From Entomoplasma freundtii (GTDB lineage Bacteria; Bacillota_I; Bacilli_A; Mycoplasmatales; Mycoplasmataceae), in assembly GCF_002804205.1 (NCBI RefSeq), contig NZ_CP024962.1:620001-684000 (forward strand): DNA of 64,000 bases. Direction: 5' to 3'. The first letter of the stretch is position 1. Every line of letters begins with the position of its first letter. Both the position numbers and the translations under genes were made by a program. The notes beneath the pieces are model-generated. The model was not told where the DNA came from and made no database searches. It saw only the letters and a program-made list of their open reading frames with translations. Below are positions 43,593 to 54,424 of this stretch, piece by piece.

Positions 43593-44576
43593 TTATTTCA
43601 AAAAATTGTTTACGAGTACGATTGGTCGTTTAAAATTATACAATATTTCGTACAGATTTAGGAAAATCTCAGATGGTATGTGGTTTTTTTCGCAAAGTTG
43701 ATGCGCTATTTTCACCGCTTCCACACCTTCAGTTGTGGTTGACAAATTTTCCATCGTTTCTTTAGGGTTCCCTTCAATCGCGATCCGATGACCTAGAGAA
43801 TAGTTTCGTGATTTTGGTGAAGTGGCCGTCAACACCAAATCCCCGACACTAGCATAAGTTAAAACAGTTTCTAAACGCCCACCAAAAACTTGGCTAATTT
43901 CATAAATTTCTCTCAAGCCTTTGGCAATTAATGAAGCACGAGCATTATCTCCAGCATTTAAACCATCAAGAATTCCTGAACCAATAGCAATCCCATTCTT
44001 CAAGGCAGCTGCAATCTCACATCCCGCAAAATCATCACTTAAGCCAATAGCAAAGTACTCATTTTGAAAGTTATTGGCGATGGATTTAGCCAATTTCTTA
44101 TTTTTCATGACCAAGGTTACTCCAGTTGGCAGACGACGGACTACTTCACTAGCAATCGAAGGACCATAAAGGGCACCATAATCACTTACCATCGCGAAAT
44201 CATGTAAGTCCTTTTGGATATAGGTAGATAGCAAGTCGCCATTCGGTGCTAACCCCTTGGCAGTATTCAAAATGATTACCTCATGGGTTAAGGTAGCTTT
44301 TAATTGGGCGATGACAGAATGTAAAGCCTTTGTGGGAACCGCTAAGATTAGGATTTCCGTCTTAGCTAGGGCAGCTTCGAGATTGGTTGTTGCTAAAATA
44401 TTTTGGTTTAATTTAGCATCACCAAAGAATTGCGAATTTTGGTGCTTAAATTTAATATCATTGATTTCTGATTCACTAATACCATAAATAACCACTTCAT
44501 GACCATTATCTGCCAAGACGTTGGCTAGACAAGTGCCATAGGCTCCTGAACCAATAATTGTAAAATTTTTTTTCAT
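43593..44576 (-). CDS. gpsA: NAD(P)-dependent glycerol-3-phosphate dehydrogenase
   Basis: Reduces dihydroxyacetone phosphate to sn-glycerol 3-phosphate for lipids. It has 327 residues. The Rossmann motif IGSGAYGTCLANVLADNG opens the protein, followed by NTAKGLAPNGDLLS near 110, SVGDLVLTATSPKSRNYSLG near 245 and the conserved catalytic Lys in AALKNGIAIGSG near 187. It begins four bases after der, so the two are coupled in the cmk-der-gpsA run. Confidence 0.95.
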   Translation of the reverse strand: MKKNFTIIGSGAYGTCLANVLADNGHEVVIYGISESEINDIKFKHQNSQFFGDAKLNQNILATTNLEAALAKTEILILAVPTKALHSVIAQLKATLTHEVIILNTAKGLAPNGDLLSTYIQKDLHDFAMVSDYGALYGPSIASEVVRRLPTGVTLVMKNKKLAKSIANNFQNEYFAIGLSDDFAGCEIAAALKNGIAIGSGILDGLNAGDNARASLIAKGLREIYEISQVFGGRLETVLTYASVGDLVLTATSPKSRNYSLGHRIAIEGNPKETMENLSTTTEGVEAVKIAHQLCEKNHIPSEIFLNLYEILYNFKRPIVLVNNFLK

Positions 44577-44580
44577 TAGC

Positions 44581-45888
44581 TTACCTTCTTTCGCGGAAAA
44601 TTAAATTGATGGGAACCCCTTCAAAACCAAATTGTTCACGAATTTGGTTTTCTAAAAAACGTTTATATGAAAAGTGAACGTAATCAGGGTTATTAACAAA
44701 AATAACAAAAGTTGGTAAGTAAGCCTCAACTTGAGAACCATAATAAATTTTCAGTCTTCCCCCATTATGATCAGGAGCAGGATTTAGAAGTTGAGCACGG
44801 TTTAAAACTTCATTAAAAATTGATGTTTGGATTTTGCGTTTTAAACTAGCATCAACATCATCAATCGCTTGATAAATTTGTCCAATTTTTTGTTTTTCTA
44901 AAGCAGAAATAAAAATAATTTTGGCATATCTCAAGTATTTGAAATAGGCTCTTATTTCTGCTTCGCGTCTTTTTCGGTCTTTCATTTCTGTCGGTAATAA
45001 ATCCCATTTATTACCAATAATAATAATTGGCTTTTGGGCTTCAAAAGCCAAACCACCGATATTAGTATCTTGGTCAGAAATTGGTTCAGACATATCCATC
45101 ATCAAGAGCACAAAATCAGCTTTGTTAATAGCCCCCAATGACCTTAGGTAACTATATTTTTCTAAGCTCTCGATTTTCCCTTTGCGGCGAATTCCAGCTG
45201 TGTCTACAAAAAGATAATTTTTGCCGTTATATTTCACTAAACTATCCACAGCATCAATGGTTGTGCCAGGGATTGGTGAAACAATCATTCGTTGTTCACC
45301 AGTAAGGGTATTAATAAGCGAAGATTTTCCTACGTTAGGTTTCCCGATCAGGGCCACACTTGGATAAGGCGTTTGGTCTTGTTCTTTTGGTGAGGGTAAT
45401 TTGTGAATAATCTCATCAAGCAAGTCACCAATCCCAATCCCATGTGTTGACGAAATCAAAAATGGTTCGCCAAAACCAAGTGTCAAGTAATGATAAGTTT
45501 CATCTTGGTTCATTTTTCGATCATATTTATTAACTGCCAAAATGACAGGTTTTTTTGTTTTATACAATAATTTGGCAATCATTTCATCATCAGGCAATAA
45601 ACCTTCTTGGTGGTTAACAACAAAAACGATAACATCTGCTTCAGCCATCGCAATCTCTGCTTGCAATTTAATCTCTTTGGCAAAGGTGGCGTTTTCTAAA
45701 GTAATCCCCCCTGTATCAATCACAATAAAATCTCGAGTTAGTCAATCAGCGCTTCCATAAATCCGGTCACGAGTGACTCCAGGCCGATCTTCAATAATCG
45801 CTTTTTTTTCTTTAATAACCCGATTAAAAAGGGAAGATTTTCCAACATTCGGTCGGCCAATAATAGCAATAACGTTCTTCTTTTTCAT
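44581..45888 (-). CDS. der: Ribosome-assembly GTPase Der (EngA)
   Basis: A double-GTPase protein for 50S maturation, 435 residues. The first G domain starts [14 protein letters not shown] (residues 11-24), with DTGG near 60 and NKYDR near 120; the second starts [14 protein letters not shown] near 182, with DTAGIRRKG and GNKWDL; a KH-like domain ends the protein. The first 55 residues come from reading a TGA at 45724-45747 as Trp. Two bases separate it from cmk. Confidence 0.96.
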
Positions 45889-45890
45889 TT

Positions 45891-46562
45891 TTACTCCATT
45901 TGCTTAATTTTAGCGATAATTGTGTCCACGGTTTGGTCTAGTGACATTGTAGAATTATCCAAATATCAAGTGTTGTTAGTTAATACTAACGGACCGACAA
46001 GACGGTTTTTGTCACTCGCATCTCGTTCGGCCAAAGCTTTTTTAATAAAAGCTAAATCAGTGTTATTTGTCTTTTCATTCCGGGTTTCTTCATACCGGCG
46101 TTGAGCACGAGCGTCTAAAGAGGCATCAAGATAGATTTTTAGATCTGCTGTTGGCAAGACTACACTTGTGATATCCCGACCAATCATAATTATTCCCTCA
46201 TTTTGATTAGTCTGCGCTAATGCCCGTTGCTTTTGAACCATTAATTCACGAATTTCCGGAATAGGAGTAATGTCGTTAATATTTGCCAAAATTTCCGGAC
46301 TGGCTAATTTGTTGCTAACATCTTGGCCATTTAAAAAAACTTTATCTTTTTTGACAACATAGTCAAAATCGGGAATTAAGTTAATTAATTCTTGCGAGTT
46401 TTTAAAATCAACTTTTTTATTAAGTCCTAAAAGGGTGAAGGCGCGATACATTAAACCAGTATCAATAAAGGTATAGCCAATTTGTGTAGCTACTTTTTTC
46501 AAGGTTGCTGATTTGCCACTTCCGGCTGTTCCATCAACGGCAACAACAATTTTTTTCGACAT
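45891..46562 (-). CDS. cmk: Cytidylate kinase
   Basis: Phosphorylates CMP and dCMP, 223 residues. The P-loop [15 protein letters not shown] is at residues 9-23, [13 protein letters not shown] near 35, the long NMP-binding insert typical of CMP kinase follows, and [23 protein letters not shown] near 125 and the LID arginine block RRYEE near 148 are present. The last 25 residues are recovered past a TGA. First gene of cmk-der-gpsA. Confidence 0.94.
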
Positions 46563-46589
46563 TTATTAAATTCTCCTTTAAATACTTAA

Positions 46590-47276
46590 TTAAATAAAAA
46601 ACGGCAAAATTATTGCTAAAACTATCCCGATTAAAAGAATTGGAGCAACAATGAGAAATCATTTAAACTTAATTTTATAACGGTTTTTTTGTTCGTGAGT
46701 GGCTGTAATCTCTTTTTGCATTAGGTCGTGGGTAAATTTTAGGATAGCTAATGTATCATAATGTTCATTTTGTTTCATTAAACCAGTGAGAACTTGTGGT
46801 TCAAATTGGTTCCGAGTTAAAACCTTACCTTTTTCTTCTCATAAAGGCACCAAATCAGCTAGTTTTTGTGTATAACTTGTTTCAATGGCCTTTGAGGCCG
46901 CTATTTGTTGTTTGTATAAACTTGACGAGACTTCAATCACTCCATGGTTCAAACTATCATTTTGGTTTATTATTTTTTCTGAATCTAAACTCATACTCAT
47001 TAACTCTTGAATATGATTTTCTAAAAGATGAAGCACTTCGTTACTCATCCCATTTTTGTTTTTATCACTATCAAAATAATATTTATCAATGTCAAAGGTG
47101 CTACGCAAGTCTTGAATTAACTCATTGAAATATTCATAATCAATTTCTGTCAAAATTTTAATAATGGCCGATAGAAATTGCGTATCTCGAGTGCTATCTT
47201 GCAAACTCGTAATATCTCGATTGACTTGTTGAATTTCTTCGGCGTGCAACTCTTTGCGGGAAACAAATTTGCTCAT
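46590..47276 (-). CDS. Tail-anchored helical protein, unknown function
   Basis: A 228-residue protein, mostly helical and charged (EEIQQVNRDITSLQDST, EIDYEYFNELIQDL, MEKEITATHEQKNRYKIKF-type stretches), with one hydrophobic segment at the very C-terminus (LIVAPILLIGIVLAIILPF). That pattern suggests a cytoplasmic coiled-coil domain held at the membrane by a tail anchor. ATG 47276 was chosen because GAGGTG lies six bases upstream; an in-frame start eight codons earlier lacks this. It lies 28 bases upstream of cmk, so it may be co-transcribed. No family recognised. Confidence 0.75.
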
Positions 47277-47380
47277 TAACACCTCAATCACTCGTTTCAA
47301 TTATACTAAAACAAAAAAAATAGTTCCGAACAAGTTCGGGAACTATTAAGAATGTTTATTATCGAAAAAATCAAGTTCTT

Positions 47381-48283
47381 TTAACGATAACGGTGGTTTA
47401 GTGGACGAAGACGACCTTCAATGACTACAAAAAGCGAATAGGCAATTGCATAACGCAATAAGTTAATTCCAAAGATGGCAAAGAAGAAGTAAGCGACATT
47501 GCTTGTAATGTTACTTCAACCAACACTCGGTTTGCCTCCATGATCATGGTCATGGTGTTGTAATAAATCACTAAAATGATGGGCATGATCGTGATCGTGG
47601 TCATGAATACCTCAACCAGTTTTAGACTGAATATAAAGGGCTAAAAATAGTGAGGCAGTCGCAATCAAGGCAGCCAAAACAGAAAGGATAAAGGCCGGGG
47701 TAATTCGCTTTAACCAATCTTTTTTCTTATTCGGGTCACGGTGATAAGGAGAATTTCTAAATAGTAGGTAATAAATTGCTCAAGTTAAAAAGATGATGAT
47801 GACATTAGTTAAGGAATCCGTTAGAGGTTGGATTCACCCATGCTCCATCCCATGAATCAAGTTATGGAAAATAGGTTCAAGTAAGCCTACTAATGAACCA
47901 AATATTGGTCCCAAGACAGGTAAACCGATTAATAGAACAATAGTATCTAGGAAACGGAACGAAATATAAACTTGTCCAATAGGAAACATTAAAAATGATT
48001 CGAAAACAATGTCTAAGGCAGAGACAGCCACAGAAAGGGCTAAGACAACACCTGAGGCGGCTATTTTAAAGGTTAAGTTTTTTTTCGTATATTTAAAATA
48101 AGTTTTGGCTTTGAATTCGTTTGGGTCAATTTTGTCAGCATGACCGCTTTTATCGTAGTGAATTTTGCCATGATAATGGTCTTTATGATCGTTGCCATGA
48201 TCAGCTTCGTTTTCATGATGTGTTCGATGAAAATCTCGTTTCATCGAACTAAACATCTCTTTGGCGTTTTTATCTTTTTTCAT
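47381..48283 (-). CDS. Putative ECF transporter S subunit with histidine-rich regions
   Basis: A 300-residue membrane protein. Residues 20-50 are packed with His, Asp and Lys (HRTHHENEAD, HGNDHKDHYHGK). Several helices follow; the segment ASGVVLALSVAVSALD, then LIGLPVLGPIFGSLVG, resembles the core of ECF S components. A second His cluster (HDHDHDHAHH, HHDHDHGG) sits in a loop near residues 230-255. The C-terminal half appears only with TGA as Trp. His clusters suggest a transition metal, such as Ni, Co or Zn, but this is inference. It presumably works with EcfA1A2T of 54.9-58.1 kb. Confidence 0.68.
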
Positions 48284-48356
48284 ATATGATGTTTTCCTCT
48301 TTATAAAAATTATAAATAAGAAATTAATAAAAACAAGTTTTTGTTTAAAAAAAAAA

Positions 48357-49043
48357 TTAGATTTGATAATGTTTTAATAAAACAATAAGGACATTATATA
48401 AAGCAAAATAAAGCACACCGTTAATGGCACTCTTGGCAATATTTAATCCGAAAATCATGGCTAATAAACCCTTACTAGTAGGCACTAAATACCAATTCAA
48501 TAAAAAGGCTCAGTTCATTAATACAGCAAAACCAGCAGTGATGATGCTGATAATAATAAAGGCTACTATTTCAAAAATGAAAAGTTTCTTCAAATGGTTT
48601 TTCACTTGAAAAGTTACTTCTCACTTTTTAAAAAGAAAAACACTTAAAGCAAAGAAGACAAGAAAAAAACCGTCAATTAAATTCATGGCAATTAGTCCAA
48701 TTGGTTCACTTCCTAATAAAAACCGAAACCAAACAGTAATTTCAAAAAAAATAAACGTATAAAAGAAATTGGTCATCATTAAGAATAAGAGCACGGTGAA
48801 AAAAGAAATTTCAATGACAAAGAAGCCGCCAATTGGGGCCAAGCCTAAAACGTATTTGGAAAAAATAGTCATGATAATATTTAGAGCTAACATTAAGGCC
48901 ATTAGCACTATTTTTTTGGTAGTTAAATGAAAATAATCATGTCAAATTAAACTAGCGTTCCGATGGTTAATTTCAGAAAAATCAGTTTTATAACCTCAAA
49001 AGTAATTATGTCGTGATTTTAAAGGGGTCTTTTTTTTCTGCAT
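48357..49043 (-). CDS. Putative ECF transporter S subunit (second)
   Basis: A 228-residue protein with about six hydrophobic segments and a basic N-terminus (KKKTPLKSRHNY). Segments KKIVLMALMLALNIIMTIFSKYVLG and PIGLIAMNLIDGFFLVFFALS follow the S-subunit pattern of an AxxxA-like helix 1 and a helix-5 Pro/Gly turn. It neighbours another S-type protein, with a 73-base gap. Substrate unknown. The N-terminus and C-terminus appear only with TGA as Trp; start 49043. Confidence 0.6.
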
Positions 49044-49133
49044 TCCTATGCTCCTTATATTGAAAATTTTCAACATAAAATTAATATTATTATAAAATTA
49101 GGATAATCGAAAATAGTATAAGAGAGGAAAAAG

Positions 49134-49700
49134 ATGTCAAAAAATAATGTTATTCCCATGATTGTGGAAATTCCGAAAGGGTCATCAAATAAATATGAAG
49201 TAGATGGAGTAACCGGGCGAATTAAACTTGACCGAGTTTTATTCGGGGCTAACTTCTATCCCGGAGAATATGGAATGGTGGAAGAAACTTTAGATTGAGA
49301 TGGCGATCCATTGGATGTCATTTCGTTAGCTACATATCCAACTTTTCCTGGTGTCTCAGTAAATGTTCGAATTTTAGGCTCGATTAAAATGATTGATGCA
49401 GGTGAAATTGATACGAAATTGTTTGGGGTTTTTGCTGATGACCCACGTTTTAAAGACTTTAAATCTTTAAATGATGTTCCTCAACACTACCGTGATGAAA
49501 TCGAAGACTTCTTTTTGCAATATAAAACCTTGCAAAAGAAACATGTTGAAATTCATGGTTGAGGTGATGAAAAAGAAGCTTTTGAAGAATTAAAAGAATG
49601 TCGTGAACGTTACCAAAATTACAAGGATCGTTTAAATACCCCTGAAGGGCGTGAATCTATCCTAGCCGAATGAAAGGCTAAAGGTTGAGGCCAAGCCTAA
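49134..49700 (+). CDS. ppa: Inorganic pyrophosphatase
   Basis: A family I soluble PPase, 188 residues, that drives biosynthesis by hydrolysing pyrophosphate. Key pieces are VEIPKGSSNKYEVDG near residue 10, YPGEYGMVEET near 45, the metal-binding DWDGDPLDV near 58 (Trp by TGA) and EDFFLQYKTLQKK near 128. AGAGAGGAAAA precedes the ATG. It stands alone between two minus-strand genes and ends in a hairpin. Confidence 0.96.
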
Positions 49701-49712
49701 AAGACCAACTTT

Positions 49713-49745
49713 AAAAACCTAGGTGTTTCTTGCACCTAGGTTTTT
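49713..49745. terminator. Bidirectional terminator of ppa and the membrane protein gene
   Basis: A 13-bp stem (49713-49725 with 49733-49745) with A-run and T-run flanks. Confidence 0.85.
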
Positions 49746-49760
49746 AAATTAGACGGTTCG

Positions 49761-50540
49761 TTAATAAACAAAGGGACCAAGTCATTTATCTAAGCGGTTA
49801 CGAAAAGTGAAGGCATAAGGTAAACGCATTTCCTGAGCGTATTGGCGTGCTGCAAAAAAATCGAAGGTATAAAAATCTAAGATTTCTTTAACTAACGGTA
49901 CAACTTCTTTGTTATAAAGTTGCTCTACTTTCGTTTTTAAATCAAAGGCAATATAAAAGTTAAAGACTCATAAAGCGAAGAAGATAAATACTAAAAAGGC
50001 AAAAATAGGGTTCGTTCAAAGAAAATCAAGGGCCGAATTACTTAAGACTTCTTGTTGATTTAAGCCCAAAAAGAAAACCACGGTTTGGCCAATAAAGCAA
50101 AGACCGATTAATGCTAAGTAAAGATAAGGCAAAAATTTCACTACCCATTTATAAGTAATTAATAAACGGTTATGTTCTAGTTCTTTAGAAGCGATTCATA
50201 AGCGACTAATTAGATAATCAAGTTCGTAACCTACCGATGGAAAAATCCGTTTTGTAATGATAATCTTCTTTTCTCTTCGTTTGAGGTTTCAAAAAAGACG
50301 ACGCTCGTAATCATTATCTTGGAATTCAATAACATAATTAGTGAGGTTTAATTTCTTTTGAAAAGTCTCGACAAGTTGGCCCATGGTATGCGAATCAATT
50401 AGGTCATGACCACTATTGATTTCTAAAACTTTTCAATCGTGATACCATTTAGCAAACCAAAGGTAAAAACCGGAAATTCCGACCACGACACAAAGGTCTA
50501 AAATTCAAAGTACAAGGTTAATTCAAGTAAGAGCTGTCAT
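49761..50540 (-). CDS. Membrane protein, possibly a degenerate YugP-type peptidase
   Basis: A 259-residue frame visible only with TGA as Trp. It has an N-terminal helix (about residues 9-30), a soluble stretch of 100 residues (SGHDLIDSHTMGQLVETF, DNDYERRLF, KKIIITKRIF), two central helices (about 142-165 and 180-205) and a basic C-terminal part. The order of helices and the block near residues 40-130 resemble YugP-family zinc peptidases, but the HExxH site would read ASKELEHNR, so it could not bind zinc normally. The resemblance is weak. No adjacent gene on its strand. Otherwise unrecognised. Confidence 0.55.
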
Positions 50541-50733
50541 GGCTATCCTTTCAAAAACACACCCAACATTTCCATTTTTTTATTTTTGGTGCGTTAATAT
50601 TATTGTGCTCTTAAAAATTGTTTTTAGGCTTTTCTTTCTTTTAGGGCTTGCCAAAAGGGGTCTAAAAGCAAAATTAACTTAATTTTAAGACTGAATAATG
50701 ACTGAAACAACAAGTTAAGAAGGATGGAAACTA

Positions 50734-51390
50734 ATGAATATAATTCTACTCGGTGCCCCTGGTTCGGGAAAAGGAACCCAAGCTGAACTTTTAGTAAATC
50801 GTAACAAAATGATACAATTCTCTACTGGCGATATTTTTCGCAAAAATATCGCCGATGATACGACTTTAGGTCAAGAAGCGAAGCGTTACATGAATGACGG
50901 TAAATTAGTGCCCGATGAAATTGTTAACCAAATGGTTGAATGTGCCTTAGCAAAGATTCACGATAACTTAATCTTTGATGGTTACCCAAGAACTATTGAC
51001 CAAGCTGAAGCTTTAACGAAAATTTTGGCCAATTATAATGCTAAAGTCGATAAAGTTGTTTACCTAGAAGTGCCAGAATCTGTCTTGATTGAGCGAATCT
51101 CGGGACGCTGAATTTGTCCAAAATGTAAACGTAGTTATAATTTACAAAACCGTCCTCCAAAGGTGGCTGGAATTTGTGATTTTGATGGTACCAAATTAAT
51201 TCGTCGCCCTGATGACGAACCATCAAAAGTCAAAACGCGTTTAGAGGCTTACAATAAAGAAACTGCTCCCCTAATCGATTATTACAAAGCTAAAGAAATT
51301 ACTATTCATGTCTCTGCTCATGATAGTAATCCAGAAAATATTTATCAAGAGATAGTAAAGGAATTGAAACTGAATAATGGTGACAATTAA
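50734..51390 (+). CDS. adk: Adenylate kinase
   Basis: Equilibrates ATP, ADP and AMP, 218 residues. The P-loop LLGAPGSGKGTQAE is at residues 5-18, FDGYPRTIDQAE near 85, the zinc-type LID near 127-155 carries CPKC and CDFDG (three Cys and an Asp, a known variant), and RRPDDEP near 160. A TGA at 51111 supplies a Trp. Upstream AGGATGG precedes the ATG. It heads the adk-map-infA-rpmJ-rpsM-rpsK-rpoA-rplQ run. Confidence 0.97.
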
Positions 51391-52153
51391 AAATCCGGTC
51401 GAAATTATTAAAATGCGTAAAGCAGGACAAATTTTAGCTGAAGCGATTGAAATGCTTAAAAAGGAAACCCAAGTTGGGGTTAACTGTTTAGATCTCGATA
51501 AAAAATTCGCCGATTTTATTACCGAAAAAGGGGCGACATCTAACTTTTTAAACTATCATGGGTATCCCAACACAATTTGTATTTCCATTAATGACCAGCT
51601 TGTTCATGGGATTCCACAAAATCGAGTAATTCAAAATGGCGATATTGTGTCAATTGATTGTGGTTGCATCTATGATGGTTACCATGCCGATGCGGCTTTT
51701 ACAAAAATTTGTGGCTTCGCAAAAGAACCAAAACATGATATACTCGTTAAAGCGACTGAAGAAGCTTTAGCTAAAGCCATTGCAATTGTTCGACCCGGTA
51801 CTCGAATTGGAGATATCGGAGCAGAGATTCAAACTTATATCGAACAACTAGGCTTTGCTTTGCCCCGTGAGTATACTGGTCATGGAATTGGCCAAGAAAT
51901 GCATGAGGATCCCTACATTCCAAATTATGGAGTAGCAGGAACTGGCATGCGTCTCCAACCCGGAATGGTGATTGCGATTGAACCAATGGTTCAAATCGGC
52001 ACTCACAAAACCAAAGTTGGAGCAGACCATTGGACTGTCTCTTCAGCCGACAAAAGTATGGCTGCTCATTTTGAACACACATTGGTTGTTACCAATGATG
52101 GAGCTGAAGTTTTAACTAAACTATCAATTCCCAAAATGAACAAGGAAAATTAG
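51377..52153 (+). CDS. map: Type I methionine aminopeptidase
   Basis: Removes N-terminal Met from nascent proteins, 258 residues. The metal ligands appear in order: SIDCGCIYDGYHADAAFT (two Asp near residues 93 and 104), GHGIGQEMHEDP (His near 171), and MVIAIEPM and HFEHTLVV (Glu residues near 205 and 235). The gene overlaps adk by 14 bases, a translationally coupled arrangement common in this operon. Confidence 0.96.
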   Translation: MVTIKNPVEIIKMRKAGQILAEAIEMLKKETQVGVNCLDLDKKFADFITEKGATSNFLNYHGYPNTICISINDQLVHGIPQNRVIQNGDIVSIDCGCIYDGYHADAAFTKICGFAKEPKHDILVKATEEALAKAIAIVRPGTRIGDIGAEIQTYIEQLGFALPREYTGHGIGQEMHEDPYIPNYGVAGTGMRLQPGMVIAIEPMVQIGTHKTKVGADHWTVSSADKSMAAHFEHTLVVTNDGAEVLTKLSIPKMNKEN

Positions 52154-52168
52154 ACGAAGGAGACTTGA

Positions 52169-52387
52169 ATGGCAAGAGAAGACTTATTAGAAGTTGAAGG
52201 TACTGTGATTGAAGTTTTACCTAACGCAGTTTTCAAAGTGAAATTATCAAATGATATCGTTATCAATGCCCACGTGTCAGGTAAAATCCGTATGAATTAC
52301 ATCCGCATTTTACCTGGTGATCGCGTAACGGTAGCAATTTCCCCATACGATATGACACGTGGAAGAATTACTTATCGTTATAAGTAA
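52169..52387 (+). CDS. infA: Translation initiation factor IF-1
   Basis: A 72-residue S1/OB-fold protein that blocks the ribosomal A site during initiation. [40 protein letters not shown] and [10 protein letters not shown] (given as separate motifs) match IF-1 throughout. It begins 15 bases after map, with AAGGAG upstream. Confidence 0.96.
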   Translation: MAREDLLEVEGTVIEVLPNAVFKVKLSNDIVINAHVSGKIRMNYIRILPGDRVTVAISPYDMTRGRITYRYK

Positions 52388-52503
52388 AAGTGATGAAAAC
52401 TTATTTTTATAACTTAAGTAACATACATTAATAATCAAGGCTACTTAGGTTAACTAAGTTGTTTTTTGATTAAAAAGAAACGGAAAAACGGAGGTTGTGA
52501 ACG

Positions 52504-52617
52504 ATGAAAGTTAGATCATCTGTCAAAAAAATGTGCGATAACTGCCGCGTTATTCGCCGCAAAGGTCGCGTTATGATTATTTGTGCTCAACCCAAGCATA
52601 AACAACGTCAAGGTTAA
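52504..52617 (+). CDS. rpmJ: 50S ribosomal protein L36
   Basis: A 37-residue zinc-ribbon protein, too short for routine ORF lists. [19 protein letters not shown] starts it, with two Cys (residues 11 and 14), a third Cys near 27 and His 32 as the zinc ligands. AACGGAGG precedes the ATG. Position between infA and rpsM is conserved. Confidence 0.96.
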   Translation: MKVRSSVKKMCDNCRVIRRKGRVMIICAQPKHKQRQG

Positions 52618-52645
52618 TTAGAAAAGTGAAAGGAATCATCGAAGC

Positions 52646-53011
52646 ATGGCTCGTATTAGTGGAGTAGAAATCCCCAATGATAAAAGAGTAGTAGTTGCTT
52701 TAACTTACATCTATGGAGTAAGTGTCCCAACCGCTACTAAAATTTTAGAAAAAACAAAAATTAGCGAAGATATTCGTGTAAAAGACTTGAGTGAAGAACA
52801 AATCAAAGCGATTTCAAACGAATTATCAACAATCAAAACTGAAGGAGAATTACGTCGCGAAACCGCTTTAAACATTAAACGTTTAATGGAAAACGGAAGC
52901 TATCGTGGTTTACGTCACCGTAAACACTTACCAGCACGTGGTCAATCTTCAAAAACTAATGCCCGTACAATCAAAGGGCCTCGCAAAACTGTTGCGAACA
53001 AGAAAAAATAG
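52646..53011 (+). CDS. rpsM: 30S ribosomal protein S13
   Basis: A 121-residue head protein of the 30S subunit that contacts tRNA and the 50S bridge. [16 protein letters not shown] opens it, a helix-two-turn-helix follows ([12 protein letters not shown]) and it ends in the basic [16 protein letters not shown] and [15 protein letters not shown] tail. Standard length. Confidence 0.97.
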   Translation: MARISGVEIPNDKRVVVALTYIYGVSVPTATKILEKTKISEDIRVKDLSEEQIKAISNELSTIKTEGELRRETALNIKRLMENGSYRGLRHRKHLPARGQSSKTNARTIKGPRKTVANKKK

Positions 53012-53033
53012 GTAGAAGGAGAGAATTATAACA

Positions 53034-53423
53034 ATGGCTAATCCAAAACCACAAGGTAAGAAAAAAATCAAAAAAAATATTCCTAAAGGAATTGCTCACA
53101 TTCACTCAACTTTTAATAACACAATTGTCACAGTGAGTGATGAAAAAGGAAATGTTCTTTCATGATCAAGTGCTGGAGCGCTTGGTTTCAAAGGATCAAA
53201 AAAATCAACTCCTTATGCAGCCCAATTAATTGCTGAAGCAGCTGCTAAAGGAGCAATTGACCAAGGTGTTAAAACAGTTAAAGTCGAAGTTAAGGGTCCA
53301 GGCCCAGGTCGTGATGCTGCTGTTCGTAGTTTGCAAGCGACAGGTCTAGATATTACTGCTATTAAAGACACCACACCAATCCCACATAATGGAGTGCGTC
53401 CAAGAAAACGCCCAAGAGGTTAA
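53034..53423 (+). CDS. rpsK: 30S ribosomal protein S11
   Basis: A 129-residue platform protein. The N-terminus ([18 protein letters not shown]) and [17 protein letters not shown] near residue 23, with [18 protein letters not shown] near 92 and the RPRKRPRG-type end, are diagnostic. A TGA-encoded Trp (SWSSAG near residue 45) explains why it is split under the standard code. GGAGAGAA precedes the ATG. Confidence 0.96.
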
Positions 53424-53426
53424 TCG

Positions 53427-54380
53427 ATGAAACAATTTATGAGACCTGAATTTTCTCTTCTAATCGAAGAGCAAGACAAATCATTTGGAAAATTTATGGT
53501 AGAACCTTTAGAAAGAGGATTCGGAGTTACTCTGGGTAATGCTCTTCGTCGTACTTTGCTTGCTGCTACACCTGGAGCTGCCATTTACGCAATCAAAATT
53601 GAAGGTGCTGCTCATGAATTCACATCAATCCCTGGAATTGTTGAAAATGTTTCTCGCATTATTTTAAATTTAAAACAAATGGTTTTAAAAATTGATCCCA
53701 ACATGTTTCAAGATGAAGAAGTGGTGGAATTAAAAATTAAAACAGATGTCCAAGGTCCTGTTTTAGGTGGTGATTTAGAAGTTCCTGCCGGAGTCGAAGT
53801 ACTTAATAAAGACCTAGAAATCGCTACAATTAGCGAAGGTGGAGTCTTAAACTTAACCTTGTTTGCTAAAAACTCACGCGGTTACAAAACATTTAAAGAA
53901 AATAAAAAAGAAAAAGGTTTAGAAACTGGCGTTATTACAATTGATTCAAATTATTCGCCAATTAAAAAAGTGGCTTATCATGTTGAACAAACCAAAATTG
54001 GTCGTTCAATTGATTTGGAAAAATTAGAAATCGAAGTCCAAACTGATGGATCAGTTTCAGCCAAAGATGCTATTGCCATTGCTGCCAAAGTACTAGTTGC
54101 TCACTTAAATCTCTTTGTTGATTTAAAAGACCAACTAGACCACATTGAAGTAATTGGTACTATGAGTGAAGAAGAAAAAGAATTGGATAAACCAATTGAC
54201 GATTTAGACTTTACTCAACGTAGTTTGAATTGCTTGAAACGAGCAGGAATTGATACTTTACGTGAATTAATTTCGCATACTGAAGATGAAATTCAAGAAA
54301 TCCGTAATTTAGGACGCAAATCATTTAAAGAAATCAAAGATAAAGTAGCGCAATTAGAACTAAACTTTAAACAAGTCTAG
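53427..54380 (+). CDS. rpoA: RNA polymerase alpha subunit
   Basis: The assembly platform of RNA polymerase, 317 residues. The N-terminal domain carries EPLERGFGVTLGNALRRTLL near residue 25-45 and the C-terminal domain (about 245-310) carries RSLNCLKRAGIDTLREL and IRNLGRKSFKEIKDK, the helix-hairpin-helix that binds UP elements. It begins three bases after rpsK. Confidence 0.97.
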   Translation: MKQFMRPEFSLLIEEQDKSFGKFMVEPLERGFGVTLGNALRRTLLAATPGAAIYAIKIEGAAHEFTSIPGIVENVSRIILNLKQMVLKIDPNMFQDEEVVELKIKTDVQGPVLGGDLEVPAGVEVLNKDLEIATISEGGVLNLTLFAKNSRGYKTFKENKKEKGLETGVITIDSNYSPIKKVAYHVEQTKIGRSIDLEKLEIEVQTDGSVSAKDAIAIAAKVLVAHLNLFVDLKDQLDHIEVIGTMSEEEKELDKPIDDLDFTQRSLNCLKRAGIDTLRELISHTEDEIQEIRNLGRKSFKEIKDKVAQLELNFKQV

Positions 54381-54424
54381 ACTTACTTTTACTAGCTAGC
54401 AATATAGAAAGAGATAATTAGACA

